A stretch of 64,000 bases of DNA from Pseudomonas huaxiensis (lineage in GTDB: Bacteria > Pseudomonadota > Gammaproteobacteria > Pseudomonadales > Pseudomonadaceae): positions 434,001 to 498,000 of the forward strand of contig NZ_QKVL01000001.1 of assembly GCF_003231275.1 (NCBI RefSeq), in the 5' to 3' direction. Of this stretch, positions 1 through 8,488 are shown one piece after another. Each line of letters starts with the position of its first letter. Positions within the stretch are counted from its first letter, which is position 1. A program made the translations under genes and the position numbers. The notes beneath the pieces are model-generated. The model was not told the DNA's origin. It made no database searches and worked only from the letters and a program-made list of their open reading frames with translations.

Positions 1-170
1 TCAACTTCGAGGTCTACGCCGACCCTGAACTCAACACCGCCAGCCAGCTGGAGCAGGGCAAGGTGTACTGGAACATCCGCTTCACCGACGTCCCACCTGC
101 TGAAAACCCCAATTTCCGTGTCGAGGTCACCAACCAGTGGTTGACCGAAGTCCTCGACCAGGCCGCTTAA
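1..170 (+). CDS. Contractile tail sheath protein, C-terminal fragment
   Basis: Only the last 55 codons are present, read in the frame beginning at base 3 and ending with TAA at 168-170; the gene starts before the window. The visible residues (FTDVPPAENPNFRVEVTNQW, then a short tail) match the conserved C-terminus of P2-type FI sheath proteins, which form the contracting outer cylinder around the tail tube. The tube gene follows after 12 bases, the usual FI-FII order. Identification rests on this short C-terminus plus context. Confidence 0.8.
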   Translation, partial: NFEVYADPELNTASQLEQGKVYWNIRFTDVPPAENPNFRVEVTNQWLTEVLDQAA

Positions 171-182
171 GGAGAACTACCC

Positions 183-692
183 ATGGCAATGATTCCGCAA
201 ACCCTCGCTAACCTGAACCTGTTCGTCGACGGCGTAAGCTTCCAGGGCGACGTCACCAGCCTGACCCTGCCCAAGCTCGCCATCAAGGTCGAAACCCACC
301 GCGTCGGTGGCATGGACGCCGCCATCGAGATCGATCAAGGCATGGAGGCACTGAGTGCCACCTTCAAAACCACCGGTATCCGCCGCGAAGCGCTGAAGTT
401 CTTTGGCCTGGCCGACAGCACCGCTTTCAATGGCACTTTCCGCGGCGCCTTCAAAGGCCTGAAGGGCGCCATCACCCCTGTGGTGGTCACCCTGCGCGGC
501 ATGCTCAAGGAAGTGGAAATGGGCGACTGGAAAGCGTCCGAGAAACCCGAGACCTCCCACGTCGTTTCCCTGACCTACTACAAGCTCGAAATCGATGGCC
601 GAGCGATGTACGAAATCGACCCGCTGGGCATGAAGCGCGTCATCAACGGCGTCGATCAACTCGCCGCCCAACGTTCGGCCCTGGGCCTCTGA
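183..692 (+). CDS. Phage major tail tube protein (FII-like)
   Basis: The 169-residue product has the length and sequence character of P2 FII tail tube proteins (MAMIPQTLANLNLFVDGVSF at the N-terminus, conserved GMDAAIEID and LTYYKLEIDG stretches). It polymerises into the inner tube that crosses the target envelope when the sheath contracts. AAGGAG lies about 7 bases before the ATG. It sits between sheath and tail chaperone genes, as in P2-like tails and R-type tailocins. Confidence 0.9.
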   Translation: MAMIPQTLANLNLFVDGVSFQGDVTSLTLPKLAIKVETHRVGGMDAAIEIDQGMEALSATFKTTGIRREALKFFGLADSTAFNGTFRGAFKGLKGAITPVVVTLRGMLKEVEMGDWKASEKPETSHVVSLTYYKLEIDGRAMYEIDPLGMKRVINGVDQLAAQRSALGL

Positions 693-709
693 GATAAGGA
701 CAAGCTCGT

Positions 710-1009
710 ATGACGCAAGCATCGAAAATTCCTGCCTGGCTGACCGTGAGTGCTGACCGTGTCGTGGTCAAACTCAGCCGTCCAACCGAAGCCAATGGCG
801 TGCAGGTCGACAGCCTGTCGCTGCGCGCTCCCACCGTGCGTGACCTGCGTGCTGCGCAGTCGGGTGGCGCCGACGACGAAACCCGGGAGCTGAACTTGTT
901 CGCCTCCCTTGCAGAAGTTGGCACCAAGGACCTGGAGGGGCTGACGCTGAAGGACTACAGCCGTTTGCAGGCCGGCTATTTTCGCTTGGTGCAAGACGAC
1001 GAGCTTTGA
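710..1009 (+). CDS. Phage tail assembly chaperone (gpE/Mu gp41-like)
   Basis: The 99-residue protein belongs to the tail assembly chaperone group (Mu gp41/P2 gpE-like). It contains the SLRAPTVRDLRAAQSGG segment and the conserved LKDYSRLQAGYF helix. Such chaperones coat the tape measure protein before tube assembly. The position between tube and tape measure genes is diagnostic. It ends in CTT-TGA, and an overlapping +1 frame without a start codon continues a plausible C-terminal extension, so a longer frameshift product is likely. Confidence 0.85.
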   Translation: MTQASKIPAWLTVSADRVVVKLSRPTEANGVQVDSLSLRAPTVRDLRAAQSGGADDETRELNLFASLAEVGTKDLEGLTLKDYSRLQAGYFRLVQDDEL

Positions 1010-1121
1010 TCCCTCAAGGCACAAGGCGGCAGCGAAGCGGCTCGCGAAAGAGCTGAACTTCTCTGCCGCCGAGATCATGACCATGTCGTACAGCGACATG
1101 GTCTGGTGGCTCACAGAGTGA
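1008..1121 (+). CDS. Tail chaperone C-terminal extension reached by probable +1 frameshift (gpE'-like)
   Basis: The +1 frame after the stop of the upstream chaperone encodes 37 residues including KELNFSAAEIMTMSYSDMVW and ends at TGA 1119-1121. This resembles the short gpE'/GpE tail proteins. The frame is open back to 951, but I see no ATG, GTG or TTG before the ATG at 1077, which lies well inside the conserved part. Translation by slippage at CTT TGA (1004-1009), the same heptad core used by prfB (RF2) +1 frameshifting, explains it best. The start given is the first codon after the proposed slip. A separate short gene from ATG 1077 is the alternative. Confidence 0.65.
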   Translation, partial: DPSRHKAAAKRLAKELNFSAAEIMTMSYSDMVWWLTE

Positions 1122-1148
1122 GTCGGGTTTGCGCGCAGGGAGGAACTT

Positions 1149-3590
1149 ATGGCGGGCGAACTGATAGTTGAGGTGAGGATCGGAGGAGCCGTTGATCCTG
1201 CCTTGGGGCAGGTTTTCAGCCAGATCGAGCAGCAGATAGGTCAGCTCGAATCGTTTGCTGTTCGAATTGGCGAGGCGTTGAGGTTGACCACCCAGAGTGC
1301 CTTGCCTTTGGCGACGGCATTCAAGACGGCCAACGACACTGCTGCGGAGTCAGCCGGGAAATGGGAGGCGGCGCTGCTGGGCATTGACAAAAAGCTGTCT
1401 TCCCAGCTGGACACAACACTACCTAAGTTGACCAAGGCTTATCAGGAGCTTGGCAAGGCAATGGAGTCTGCCCGTTTACCTAACGCTGGCCAGACGTTGC
1501 AGAAACCATCGCCTGGCGCAACGATTTCCAATGCTTCTCGAGAAGTACAGAAATCGGCAACAAGCTCGGTTGATAAATTCGCGAGTTATGACGCGATAGT
1601 CAGCAATCTGGTCATCCAAGGAGAGAAAGATCCGAGCAAACGGGAGGATCAGAAGCAAAAGATCAACGCAGAAGTGGCTAGGATGTCCTATGGGACAAGC
1701 CTGAGCAGGACCGAATCTGCCAACCAGCTCATGAGCCTGTTTGATGAAGGAATGACGCTAGGGGACTCTATACAGGAAGGGCGCCTTGCAGCGAGTTTCA
1801 CAGACAGTCAGCAGGTACCAGAGCGAGTTACCGCAGGTCTTATCCGCACCACGCACAACAATGGTATAGAAAGTAAAGACCGCCGGCTCTTTCTGAACAC
1901 GATGATAGGTCAGGTAGGCGAGGGCAGTTTTGGTATCGCCAACACCGCTCAGGCGGTGACCCGACTTCTTCCACAGGTAGGTGCAGGGCAGAAGGACGCT
2001 ATCCGCCTGGTCGCGATTCTCCAGATGGAGTCGGTGAAAACCAGCAACTTCAATGAGGTGATCAGTGCTGCAAAAGCACGTTTCCTTGAATACAAGAGCG
2101 AGGGCGGGGAGGAGGCTAACGACCTTGATCGGTATGGGCAGAAGTTCATGCCCAAGAATCCTGGTAGCCCTCCGGATTACATCAAAGCTGACTTGGCTAC
2201 CCGCGCTGAAACGCTGGATTCGCAACAGCGCGAGCGGAAAAGCGCCGATGAACGCTTGTCACTTGCGATAGGTGAAGGGCTGGCGCCGATTTACGCTCAC
2301 TGGACTGCCCTCGCGGCCGAAGCCACCAATATCCTCAGTGCAGTCGTCGAAGGCCTCGGCGTGGTGGTAACGGGAGTGGGTGGCCTGGTTCTGGGGGCTA
2401 CTGGTCTGGTGAAGGTGTTCGGTATGGTCAACCAAGGGACGGCTCTGGCAGGGGCCGCCTCCGCCCTTTTCAGTCCACAAGGCAGCGGTCAAGCTTCGAC
2501 TGGCGGTGCACTGTCTCGGTGGATGCCAGGGATAGCCAGTGCTACGTCGGTTGTAGCAGGTGCGGGCAAGGCATACGACACCTACCAGAACGCCACAACC
2601 TTCAAGGAGAAGGCGGAAGGCTATGGTCAGGCCGCCGGGATGGTAATCGGTGGCGTGGGGGGGGCACTGGTGGGCGCGCGCTTTGGCGGCTGGGTTGGCT
2701 CGGCTGCCTTAAGTGCGGTCGGAGGCTACTTGCTTGGTGCCGTCGGAAAATACGTCGGAGGTGTGATCGGCGACATCTGGGGGGACGATAGCACGGGCAG
2801 CGCACTGCAAACGGCTCAAAACTCTCCGGAAATGTCAGGCAAGTTGGGTGCTACAAGCAAGGAGGTAGCCCCATGGGCCCCGTCGCTGAAACAGAGTAGC
2901 CCCGAAATCCGACCTGGGTCGCTGTTGCTGAAGCAACCGGGTAATTCTGAAGTCGGACCTGGGACGCTGTTGCTGAAGCAACCGAGTAATTCTGAAGTCG
3001 GACCTGGGTCGCTGTTGCTGAAGCAACCGAGTAATTCTGAAGTCGGACCTGGGTCGCTGTTGCTGAAGCAACCGAGCGATTCTAAAGCCGGACCCGGGAC
3101 GCTGTTGCTGAAACAACAGAGTAATTCCGAAAGCGGGCCAACGTCTCTATTGCTGAAGCCACAAAGTAAACCCGACGACATTCCGCTCGACTCGAATCGC
3201 GGAAATCCGGCCCCGGCAGTTTCAATTTCAAATGCTGCAAACGATGCCGGTCACGGGGCTCTGGGGCAATACGCGAGGGGGCACGTACCTCAGTTTCAAC
3301 GGTTCGAAAACGGTGATGTTGTTCGCTCCCTGGCGGGAGACACTCCCACAGCGGTTGCCCTGCCAGTGTCTGGTCAGCCCGCACTGTCGTCGAGCACGAC
3401 AACCACGCCACAGCACTTCGCTGTCTCGCCCAATATCGCCATCAATGTCCAGGGTAGCGTTACCGATCCTGCCGAGCTCGTCCGCGCGTTGCAGCCGGAA
3501 ATCCAGCGGATGTTCAATGGATTTGCAGCCCAGGCGAACGCAGGCGGCCAGATGTATGACCGTACTGACGATCTCTATGGCTATTCCTGA
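1149..3590 (+). CDS. Phage tail tape measure protein
   Basis: This 813-residue protein is the largest in the tail cluster and follows the chaperone, as tape measure genes do. The N-terminal part is helical. The middle (about residues 390-560) has glycine- and alanine-rich hydrophobic stretches typical of the membrane-active part of tape measures. About residues 588-677 are six copies of a 15-residue repeat, and the C-terminus resumes non-repetitive sequence. Its length sets tail length, with the protein coiled inside the tube. An AGGGAGG ribosome site precedes the ATG. Sequence alone gives a weak family match; size, order and hydrophobicity carry the call. Confidence 0.85.
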   Translation: MAGELIVEVRIGGAVDPALGQVFSQIEQQIGQLESFAVRIGEALRLTTQSALPLATAFKTANDTAAESAGKWEAALLGIDKKLSSQLDTTLPKLTKAYQELGKAMESARLPNAGQTLQKPSPGATISNASREVQKSATSSVDKFASYDAIVSNLVIQGEKDPSKREDQKQKINAEVARMSYGTSLSRTESANQLMSLFDEGMTLGDSIQEGRLAASFTDSQQVPERVTAGLIRTTHNNGIESKDRRLFLNTMIGQVGEGSFGIANTAQAVTRLLPQVGAGQKDAIRLVAILQMESVKTSNFNEVISAAKARFLEYKSEGGEEANDLDRYGQKFMPKNPGSPPDYIKADLATRAETLDSQQRERKSADERLSLAIGEGLAPIYAHWTALAAEATNILSAVVEGLGVVVTGVGGLVLGATGLVKVFGMVNQGTALAGAASALFSPQGSGQASTGGALSRWMPGIASATSVVAGAGKAYDTYQNATTFKEKAEGYGQAAGMVIGGVGGALVGARFGGWVGSAALSAVGGYLLGAVGKYVGGVIGDIWGDDSTGSALQTAQNSPEMSGKLGATSKEVAPWAPSLKQSSPEIRPGSLLLKQPGNSEVGPGTLLLKQPSNSEVGPGSLLLKQPSNSEVGPGSLLLKQPSDSKAGPGTLLLKQQSNSESGPTSLLLKPQSKPDDIPLDSNRGNPAPAVSISNAANDAGHGALGQYARGHVPQFQRFENGDVVRSLAGDTPTAVALPVSGQPALSSSTTTTPQHFAVSPNIAINVQGSVTDPAELVRALQPEIQRMFNGFAAQANAGGQMYDRTDDLYGYS
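2911..3180 (+). repeat. Six 45-bp tandem repeats inside the tape measure gene
   Basis: Units begin at 2911, 2956, 3001, 3046, 3091 and 3136, exactly 45 bp apart, each coding a version of PGSLLLKQPSNSEVG. The third and fourth are nearly identical and the outer ones have diverged. A further degenerate unit (APSLKQSSPEIR) lies just upstream. The period keeps the reading frame, so copy-number change would alter protein length without disrupting the gene. Confidence 0.95.
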
Positions 3591-3599
3591 GGAAAACCC

Positions 3600-4445
3600 A
3601 TGGCCTACATGGAATCAATGCAATCCAGCCTGCGCTCGCTGGTAGCCGCGGGTGAGGCCGGACGGCGTAGCGCCGATGAAATGCTGGGGCCCTTGAATGG
3701 CGCCGTCAGCGATATAACCGGTGCAGCCACCGAGCTGGAAAATCTGCCCTTCGTGGGTGAAATCATTGGCAAGAAACTTCAACGCACCATGCGCGCCATC
3801 GAGGTGGCGCATTCGGCAGTCGGTGAGGTCGCCGCCAAGTACAGTCAGGCGGTGACAGTCATCAGCGAGGTGCAAGGGCGCCTGGAAACCTTTTCGGACC
3901 AGGCCTCAAAGGCCGCCACCGCAATTAACCGGGTAGCCGGGAAAATCAGCCCGTCCCTGGGCGCGATCCTGCCTACGGGCGGTTTTGCGCCACAGACGAC
4001 ACCACCCGAGGAAGCGGTCAAACCCTATCCTCATCTCCTGATTCTGCAACCGTTGCAGGCAGAGTCCGAAGCCTTCTACTTCAACCTCGATACCGCTGCG
4101 TTTCATCAATTGAAACGGACCAAGGTCTTCACCTGGGCGGGACAAGAGCGCCTTTCGCGCAGTAAGGCGCAGCAGGCGGTCGGCCAAGGGGATGACAAGA
4201 TCACGATTGACGGGGTGGTGTACCCGACCTTGAAAGGGGGGATCGGTCAGATAGAGCGGTTACGCAGCATCGGTCAGCAGTTGAAACCGCTGAGCCTGAG
4301 TACCGGCTATGGGGAAATTCTCGGGACATGGTGCCTGACCAGCGTGGCTGAAACTCAGAACAACCTGTTGGCGGGTGGCATTCCGGGAAAACAGGCTTTC
4401 ACATTGGAGCTCGTGAGTTATGGCGACGATATGCAGAACGTCTGA
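3600..4445 (+). CDS. Phage tail protein U / DNA circularisation-type protein
   Basis: The 281-residue product has a C-terminal half typical of P2 gpU-family proteins (FHQLKRTKVFTWAGQERL, then a GIGQIERLRSIG stretch and a beta-rich end). These act in tail completion. The N-terminal about 120 residues are helical, including INRVAGKISPSLGAILPTGG. It follows the tape measure gene by 9 bases and overlaps the X gene by 26 bases, consistent with coupled translation. Confidence 0.85.
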   Translation: MAYMESMQSSLRSLVAAGEAGRRSADEMLGPLNGAVSDITGAATELENLPFVGEIIGKKLQRTMRAIEVAHSAVGEVAAKYSQAVTVISEVQGRLETFSDQASKAATAINRVAGKISPSLGAILPTGGFAPQTTPPEEAVKPYPHLLILQPLQAESEAFYFNLDTAAFHQLKRTKVFTWAGQERLSRSKAQQAVGQGDDKITIDGVVYPTLKGGIGQIERLRSIGQQLKPLSLSTGYGEILGTWCLTSVAETQNNLLAGGIPGKQAFTLELVSYGDDMQNV

Positions 4446-4626
4446 AGGGGATCAGCTCGATACCCTCTGTCATCACTATTACGGTCATTTGAATGGCAGC
4501 CTCGAAGCGGTGCTGGATGCCAATCCGGGACTTTCCGGCGAGGTGCAGCCGCTTCGTGCCGGTGTGCTGATCAGGCTGCCCGAGTTGCTCACGGCCACCT
4601 CCACGACGGTGTTGCTGTGGGACTGA
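4420..4626 (+). CDS. Phage tail protein X
   Basis: The 68-residue protein is a compact LysM-like tail X protein: GDQLDTLCHHYYGHLNGSLE, then a NPGL stretch and RAGVLIRLPEL. In P2-type tails X is a small baseplate or tail-completion component, probably able to bind peptidoglycan. Its ATG lies within the end of the U gene in another frame, the standard U-X arrangement. Confidence 0.9.
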   Translation: MATICRTSEGDQLDTLCHHYYGHLNGSLEAVLDANPGLSGEVQPLRAGVLIRLPELLTATSTTVLLWD

Positions 4627-4688
4627 ACCCTCGTTTGCACCATCAGGCCCCGCCATGTGCGGGGCTTGTCTTTTCTGGAGCCTGAATC

Positions 4689-5744
4689 ATGCAACCTGTG
4701 TTTCGTATCGTTGCCGATGGCAAGGACATCACCGCGTTGATCAACGATCGCCTGTTGCTGATGCGCACGACCGACAAAGCAGGCATGGAATCCGATGACT
4801 TCGAATTGAAACTCGACGACCGCGACAGCGCCCTGGCCTTGCCTGCGCGCGGCGCGGAACTGGAAGTCTATCTGGGTTACGCCGGTCAGGAGCTGACACG
4901 GTTGGGGCGGTACATCATCGATGAAATAGACCTGAACGGTCCGCCTGCCGTTATGGAGCTTCGCGGTAAAGCCTGTGATATGCGCGGAACGGGCAAGAGT
5001 ATCCGCAGTGGTAGTTGGGAAAATGTGCCCTTGCAGCGAATTGTCAGGGATATCGCCGCGCGCAACGGCTGGCAACCTCAATGTCCGGTGACCACTATCG
5101 TTCCGCGGGTCGATCAGTTCAATGAGTCGGATATCAATTTCATCACTCGTCTGGCGCGGCAATACGACTGCACCGCGAAAATTGGTGATGGCGGCTTATT
5201 GGTTCTGCCCCGTCAGGGCGGAGTGAGTGGCAGTGGCAAGGCGTTGGGGGTGGTCACTGTTATGCCGCGGGACGTTCGGCGCTGGAAGTTTCACCTTAAG
5301 GATCGCGGTTCCCACGGAACGGTGCAGACCCGGCACCAGGACAGCAAGACGGGGGAACAGAAGGTGGTTGAACAGAAGAACGACGACAAGTCCGTGGACA
5401 ACAACGCGGTCTTTGTCGACAGGCATGTTTATCCGAACAAATCTGCCGCCGAGCAGGCCGCCAAGGCAAGGTTGGCTGAGTTCAACCGTAGTACGGCGAC
5501 CGTGAATCTGGAGATGAGCGGGCGTACCGATGTGTTCGCGGAAAGAACGATTCGGGTGGAGGGTTTCAAGGACGGGCTCGATGGCGAGTACCTGATCGAC
5601 ACCGTGACCCAGCTCTTCACTGCCACTGGCTGGGATACCTCCGTGCAATGCAACGGTGGCAAACAAGGCAAGGCCAAGGCGAAGAGCCAGAAGTCCAGTC
5701 AAACCAAACCGCTCAAGGTCGAGCAGCGCGAGGGCCAGAAATGA
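4689..5744 (+). CDS. Phage late control D / tail hub protein
   Basis: This 351-residue protein matches the gpD family, the baseplate hub that caps the tube and is structurally related to the VgrG N-terminus. Recognisable parts are FRIVADGKDITALINDRLL at the start, SDDFELKLDDRD, and the LRGKACDMRGTGKSIRSGSW segment around residues 95-115. The last about 20 residues are Lys- and Gln-rich. GGAG precedes the ATG. Its TGA overlaps the ATG of the lytic enzyme gene (ATGA). Confidence 0.9.
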   Translation: MQPVFRIVADGKDITALINDRLLLMRTTDKAGMESDDFELKLDDRDSALALPARGAELEVYLGYAGQELTRLGRYIIDEIDLNGPPAVMELRGKACDMRGTGKSIRSGSWENVPLQRIVRDIAARNGWQPQCPVTTIVPRVDQFNESDINFITRLARQYDCTAKIGDGGLLVLPRQGGVSGSGKALGVVTVMPRDVRRWKFHLKDRGSHGTVQTRHQDSKTGEQKVVEQKNDDKSVDNNAVFVDRHVYPNKSAAEQAAKARLAEFNRSTATVNLEMSGRTDVFAERTIRVEGFKDGLDGEYLIDTVTQLFTATGWDTSVQCNGGKQGKAKAKSQKSSQTKPLKVEQREGQK

Positions 5745-6292
5745 ATCTGAATGAAACCGAACTCTTCCGCATTTACCCAAACGCCCGCCCGACAGCGGGC
5801 GTTTTCGTTCCTGCCCTGAACGCCGCGATGGCGCACTGGGGCATCGACACCCCACGCCGCATCGCCGCCTTTCTCGCCCAGATCGGCCATGAGTCCGGCC
5901 AACTGCGCTACGTGAAGGAACTGGGCAGCGACCAGTATCTTGCCCGCTATGACACCGGCAGCCTGGCGCTGCGCCTGGGCAACACCCCCGAGCCGGACGG
6001 CGATGGCCAGCGTTATTGTGGCCGCGGCCTGATCCAGATCACCGGGCGCAACAACTACCGCGCGTGCAGCATGGCGCTGTTCGAGGACGATCGCTTGTTG
6101 GCGAAGCCGCAGATGCTCGAAGAACCACAGTGGGCCGCTGAGTCGGCGGCCTGGTTCTGGCATTCGCGGGGGCTCAATCAACTGGCGGACCGTGGCGAGT
6201 TCAATCGCATTACCCGGCATATCAACGGTGGCCTCAATGGCCTTGAGGACCGTCTGAAACTCTGGGCGCGTGCGCGTGAGGTGCTGTGTTGA
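5741..6292 (+). CDS. Glycoside hydrolase family 19 lytic enzyme (endolysin)
   Basis: The 183-residue product is a GH19 (chitinase-like) muramidase-type lysozyme of the kind used by Pseudomonas phages and tailocins to release particles. Key features are AAFLAQIGHESGQLRYVKEL with the catalytic Glu context, and CGRGLIQITGRNNYRA. ATG 5741 was chosen because it overlaps the upstream stop (ATGA) and starts the conserved NETELFRIYPNA region; the longer open frame upstream lies inside gene D. There is no signal peptide, so a holin or other export is needed. Confidence 0.9.
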   Translation: MNLNETELFRIYPNARPTAGVFVPALNAAMAHWGIDTPRRIAAFLAQIGHESGQLRYVKELGSDQYLARYDTGSLALRLGNTPEPDGDGQRYCGRGLIQITGRNNYRACSMALFEDDRLLAKPQMLEEPQWAAESAAWFWHSRGLNQLADRGEFNRITRHINGGLNGLEDRLKLWARAREVLC

Positions 6293-6783
6293 GCGCGGGG
6301 CGTTCCATCGGTTTGTGGCTGTTGCTTCTGACGGTCGCGGCGCTGACCTGGCAGGTTCAGGCGTGGCGCTACGGTCAACGGCTGGCGGTGCAGGAGGGCG
6401 ACTATGCCCGTGAACGCCAGCAACTGGCGGAGACCGCCAACGCGCGTTTGCAGGACGAGCGCCAACAGCGGCTGGCGCTGGAGCAGCGTTTGCGGTCCCT
6501 CGACCAGACCCATTCCAAGGAGCTTACCGATGCCCAACAGGCTCAGGCACGCCTGCGTGACCGGCTGGCTACTGCTGATCTGCGGTTGTCAGTCCTCATC
6601 GCCAGTGACGCAGTTCCCTCTTTGCCAGCCGCCTCCGGCGCCGGCGGCGTGGTTCATGACCCCCCGCGAGCCCGACTTGACCCGGCGCATGCTCAACGAA
6701 TTGTCGCCATCGTCGCCGACGGTGACGAAGGACTGATCGCCCTGCGCGCCTGTCAGGCGTACGTGCGGGCGCTGGCGTTCTGA
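6289..6783 (+). CDS. Rz-like inner-membrane spanin
   Basis: About 164 residues. A single N-terminal membrane helix (SIGLWLLLLTVAALTW) is followed by a long coiled coil rich in Gln, Arg and Leu, the architecture of Rz i-spanins that fuse inner and outer membranes in the last step of lysis. No ATG is available: TTG 6289 overlaps the lytic gene stop (TTGA) and GTG 6286 is the alternative. Rz1 lies inside it in the +1 frame. Confidence 0.8.
   Translation: MSAGRSIGLWLLLLTVAALTWQVQAWRYGQRLAVQEGDYARERQQLAETANARLQDERQQRLALEQRLRSLDQTHSKELTDAQQAQARLRDRLATADLRLSVLIASDAVPSLPAASGAGGVVHDPPRARLDPAHAQRIVAIVADGDEGLIALRACQAYVRALAF
6530..6736 (+). CDS. Rz1-like outer-membrane spanin lipoprotein, embedded in Rz
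   Basis: Read in the +1 frame within the Rz gene, the 68-residue product begins MPNRLRHACVTGWLLLICGC, a short signal peptide with a lipobox-type Cys. A proline-rich stretch follows (PLCQPPPAPAAW). Small, lipidated and proline-rich inside Rz is the classic Rz1 layout. The ATG has an AAGGAG site 6 bases upstream. Rz1 would pair with Rz across the periplasm. Confidence 0.8.
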   Translation: MPNRLRHACVTGWLLLICGCQSSSPVTQFPLCQPPPAPAAWFMTPREPDLTRRMLNELSPSSPTVTKD

Positions 6784-6823
6784 GTGGTGTAGGGTAGGCG
6801 CCAGTTTTTCCAAGGAGCCTGCC

Positions 6824-7306
6824 ATGGACCCGATCACCGCTCTTTCCGCCCGGCTGGGGGAACATCTGCGTCGTTTCAATGCCCAAGTGACCACCGCCGA
6901 ATCCTGTACCGGAGGCGGCATCGCCGAGGCCATCACCCGCATCCCCGGCAGTTCGGCCTGGTTCGAGGCCGGTTACGTGACCTATTCCAACGCCCAGAAG
7001 ACCCGGCAGTTGCAAGTGCCGGAGGTACTGTTCGGTCAGGTCGGTGCGGTGAGCCAGGAAGTGGTCGAGGCGATGGTCCGCGGCGCCCAGACGGCGAGCG
7101 GGGCGCGTTTTGCCGTGGCGGTGAGTGGCGTGGCCGGGCCTGATGGCGGTTCGGCGGCCAAACCGGTGGGCACCGTTTGGCTGGCCTGGGGAGACGCGGG
7201 GCGCGTTTTCAGCGAGCGCCGGCACTTCGACGGAGACCGCGAACAGGTACGCCGACAAACGGTAATCGCCGCGCTAGAGGGCTTGTTACATCTTGGCGCC
7301 GAGTAA
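6824..7306 (+). CDS. pncC: CinA-family nicotinamide-nucleotide amidohydrolase
   Basis: The 160-residue protein is the stand-alone CinA C-terminal domain, which deamidates NMN to nicotinate mononucleotide in pyridine nucleotide salvage. The conserved ESCTGG motif is at residues 26-31 and [10 protein letters not shown] at 100-109. It is the gene normally found before recA in Pseudomonas and marks the right border of the tail locus. AAGGAG precedes the ATG. Confidence 0.93.
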   Translation: MDPITALSARLGEHLRRFNAQVTTAESCTGGGIAEAITRIPGSSAWFEAGYVTYSNAQKTRQLQVPEVLFGQVGAVSQEVVEAMVRGAQTASGARFAVAVSGVAGPDGGSAAKPVGTVWLAWGDAGRVFSERRHFDGDREQVRRQTVIAALEGLLHLGAE

Positions 7307-7351
7307 ATCGCGAGTCGGGGGTAGGCGGAAATAAATCCCTGTGGAATAATA

Positions 7352-7367
7352 CTGGCTACTTATACAG
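7352..7367 (+). promoter_or_regulatory. LexA (SOS) box upstream of recA
   Basis: CTGGCTACTTATACAG fits the CTG-N10-CAG LexA consensus and lies 43 bases before the recA ATG. LexA should repress recA from this site until DNA damage. Confidence 0.85.
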
Positions 7368-7410
7368 TTGTTTCTGGCCGTCAGGCCCTATCGATTACGT
7401 GAGGACTTCA

Positions 7411-8478
7411 ATGGACGACAACAAGAAGCGTGCCTTGGCTGCGGCCCTGGGTCAGATCGAACGTCAATTCGGTAAAGGCGCGGTCATGCGCATGGGCGAT
7501 CACGAGCGCCAGGCGATCCCAGCCATCTCCACTGGCTCGCTGGGCCTGGACATTGCCCTTGGCATCGGCGGCCTGCCACGAGGCCGTATCGTTGAAATCT
7601 ATGGTCCGGAATCGTCCGGTAAAACCACGCTGACCCTGTCGGTGATCGCCCAGGCGCAAAAAATGGGCGCCACCTGCGCCTTCGTCGACGCCGAGCACGC
7701 GCTGGACCCTGAATACGCTGGCAAGCTGGGCGTCAATGTCGACGACCTGCTGGTCTCGCAGCCGGACACCGGTGAGCAGGCCCTGGAAATCACCGACATG
7801 CTGGTGCGCTCCAATGCCGTTGACGTCATCATCGTCGACTCCGTGGCAGCCCTGGTGCCCAAGGCCGAGATCGAAGGCGAAATGGGCGACATGCACGTCG
7901 GCCTGCAAGCTCGCCTGATGTCCCAGGCGCTGCGCAAGATCACCGGTAACATCAAGAACGCCAACTGCCTGGTCATCTTCATCAACCAGATCCGCATGAA
8001 GATCGGCGTGATGTTCGGCAGCCCGGAAACCACCACCGGTGGTAATGCCCTGAAGTTCTATGCCTCGGTCCGTCTCGACATCCGCCGTACCGGCGCGGTG
8101 AAAGAAGGCGACGAAGTGGTCGGTAGCGAAACCCGCGTCAAGATCGTCAAGAACAAGGTTGCCCCTCCGTTCCGTCAGGCTGAATTCCAGATCCTCTACG
8201 GCAAAGGTATCTACCTTAACGGCGAAATCATCGACCTGGGTGTGCTGCATGGCTTCCTGGAGAAATCCGGTGCCTGGTACAGCTACCAAGGCAGCAAGAT
8301 CGGTCAGGGCAAGGCCAACTCCGCCAAGTTCCTGCAGGACAACCCGGAAATCGGTGCGGCCCTCGAGAAGCAGATTCGCGACAAGCTGCTGAACACCGGT
8401 GCTGTTGACGCCGCAGGTAAAACTGCTGCGGCGCAAGCTTCCGCTGAAGACCTGGCCGACGCTGACGCCGACTTCTGA
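7411..8478 (+). CDS. recA: Recombinase A
   Basis: The 355-residue protein forms the DNA strand-exchange filament and activates LexA self-cleavage. Walker A GPESSGKT is at residues 65-72; the MAW-like stretch [19 protein letters not shown] and loop-2 region ([20 protein letters not shown]) are intact. The ATG at 7411 gives the normal start [10 protein letters not shown]; longer upstream frames run through the LexA box and are rejected. recX follows after 10 bases. Confidence 0.99.
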   Translation: MDDNKKRALAAALGQIERQFGKGAVMRMGDHERQAIPAISTGSLGLDIALGIGGLPRGRIVEIYGPESSGKTTLTLSVIAQAQKMGATCAFVDAEHALDPEYAGKLGVNVDDLLVSQPDTGEQALEITDMLVRSNAVDVIIVDSVAALVPKAEIEGEMGDMHVGLQARLMSQALRKITGNIKNANCLVIFINQIRMKIGVMFGSPETTTGGNALKFYASVRLDIRRTGAVKEGDEVVGSETRVKIVKNKVAPPFRQAEFQILYGKGIYLNGEIIDLGVLHGFLEKSGAWYSYQGSKIGQGKANSAKFLQDNPEIGAALEKQIRDKLLNTGAVDAAGKTAAAQASAEDLADADADF

Positions 8479-8488
8479 TCCCGCGCCT

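Noticed and set aside
2911..3180. Regular direct repeats that could suggest a CRISPR array
   Set aside because: The 45-bp units are contiguous with no spacers and encode an in-frame peptide repeat inside the tape measure gene.
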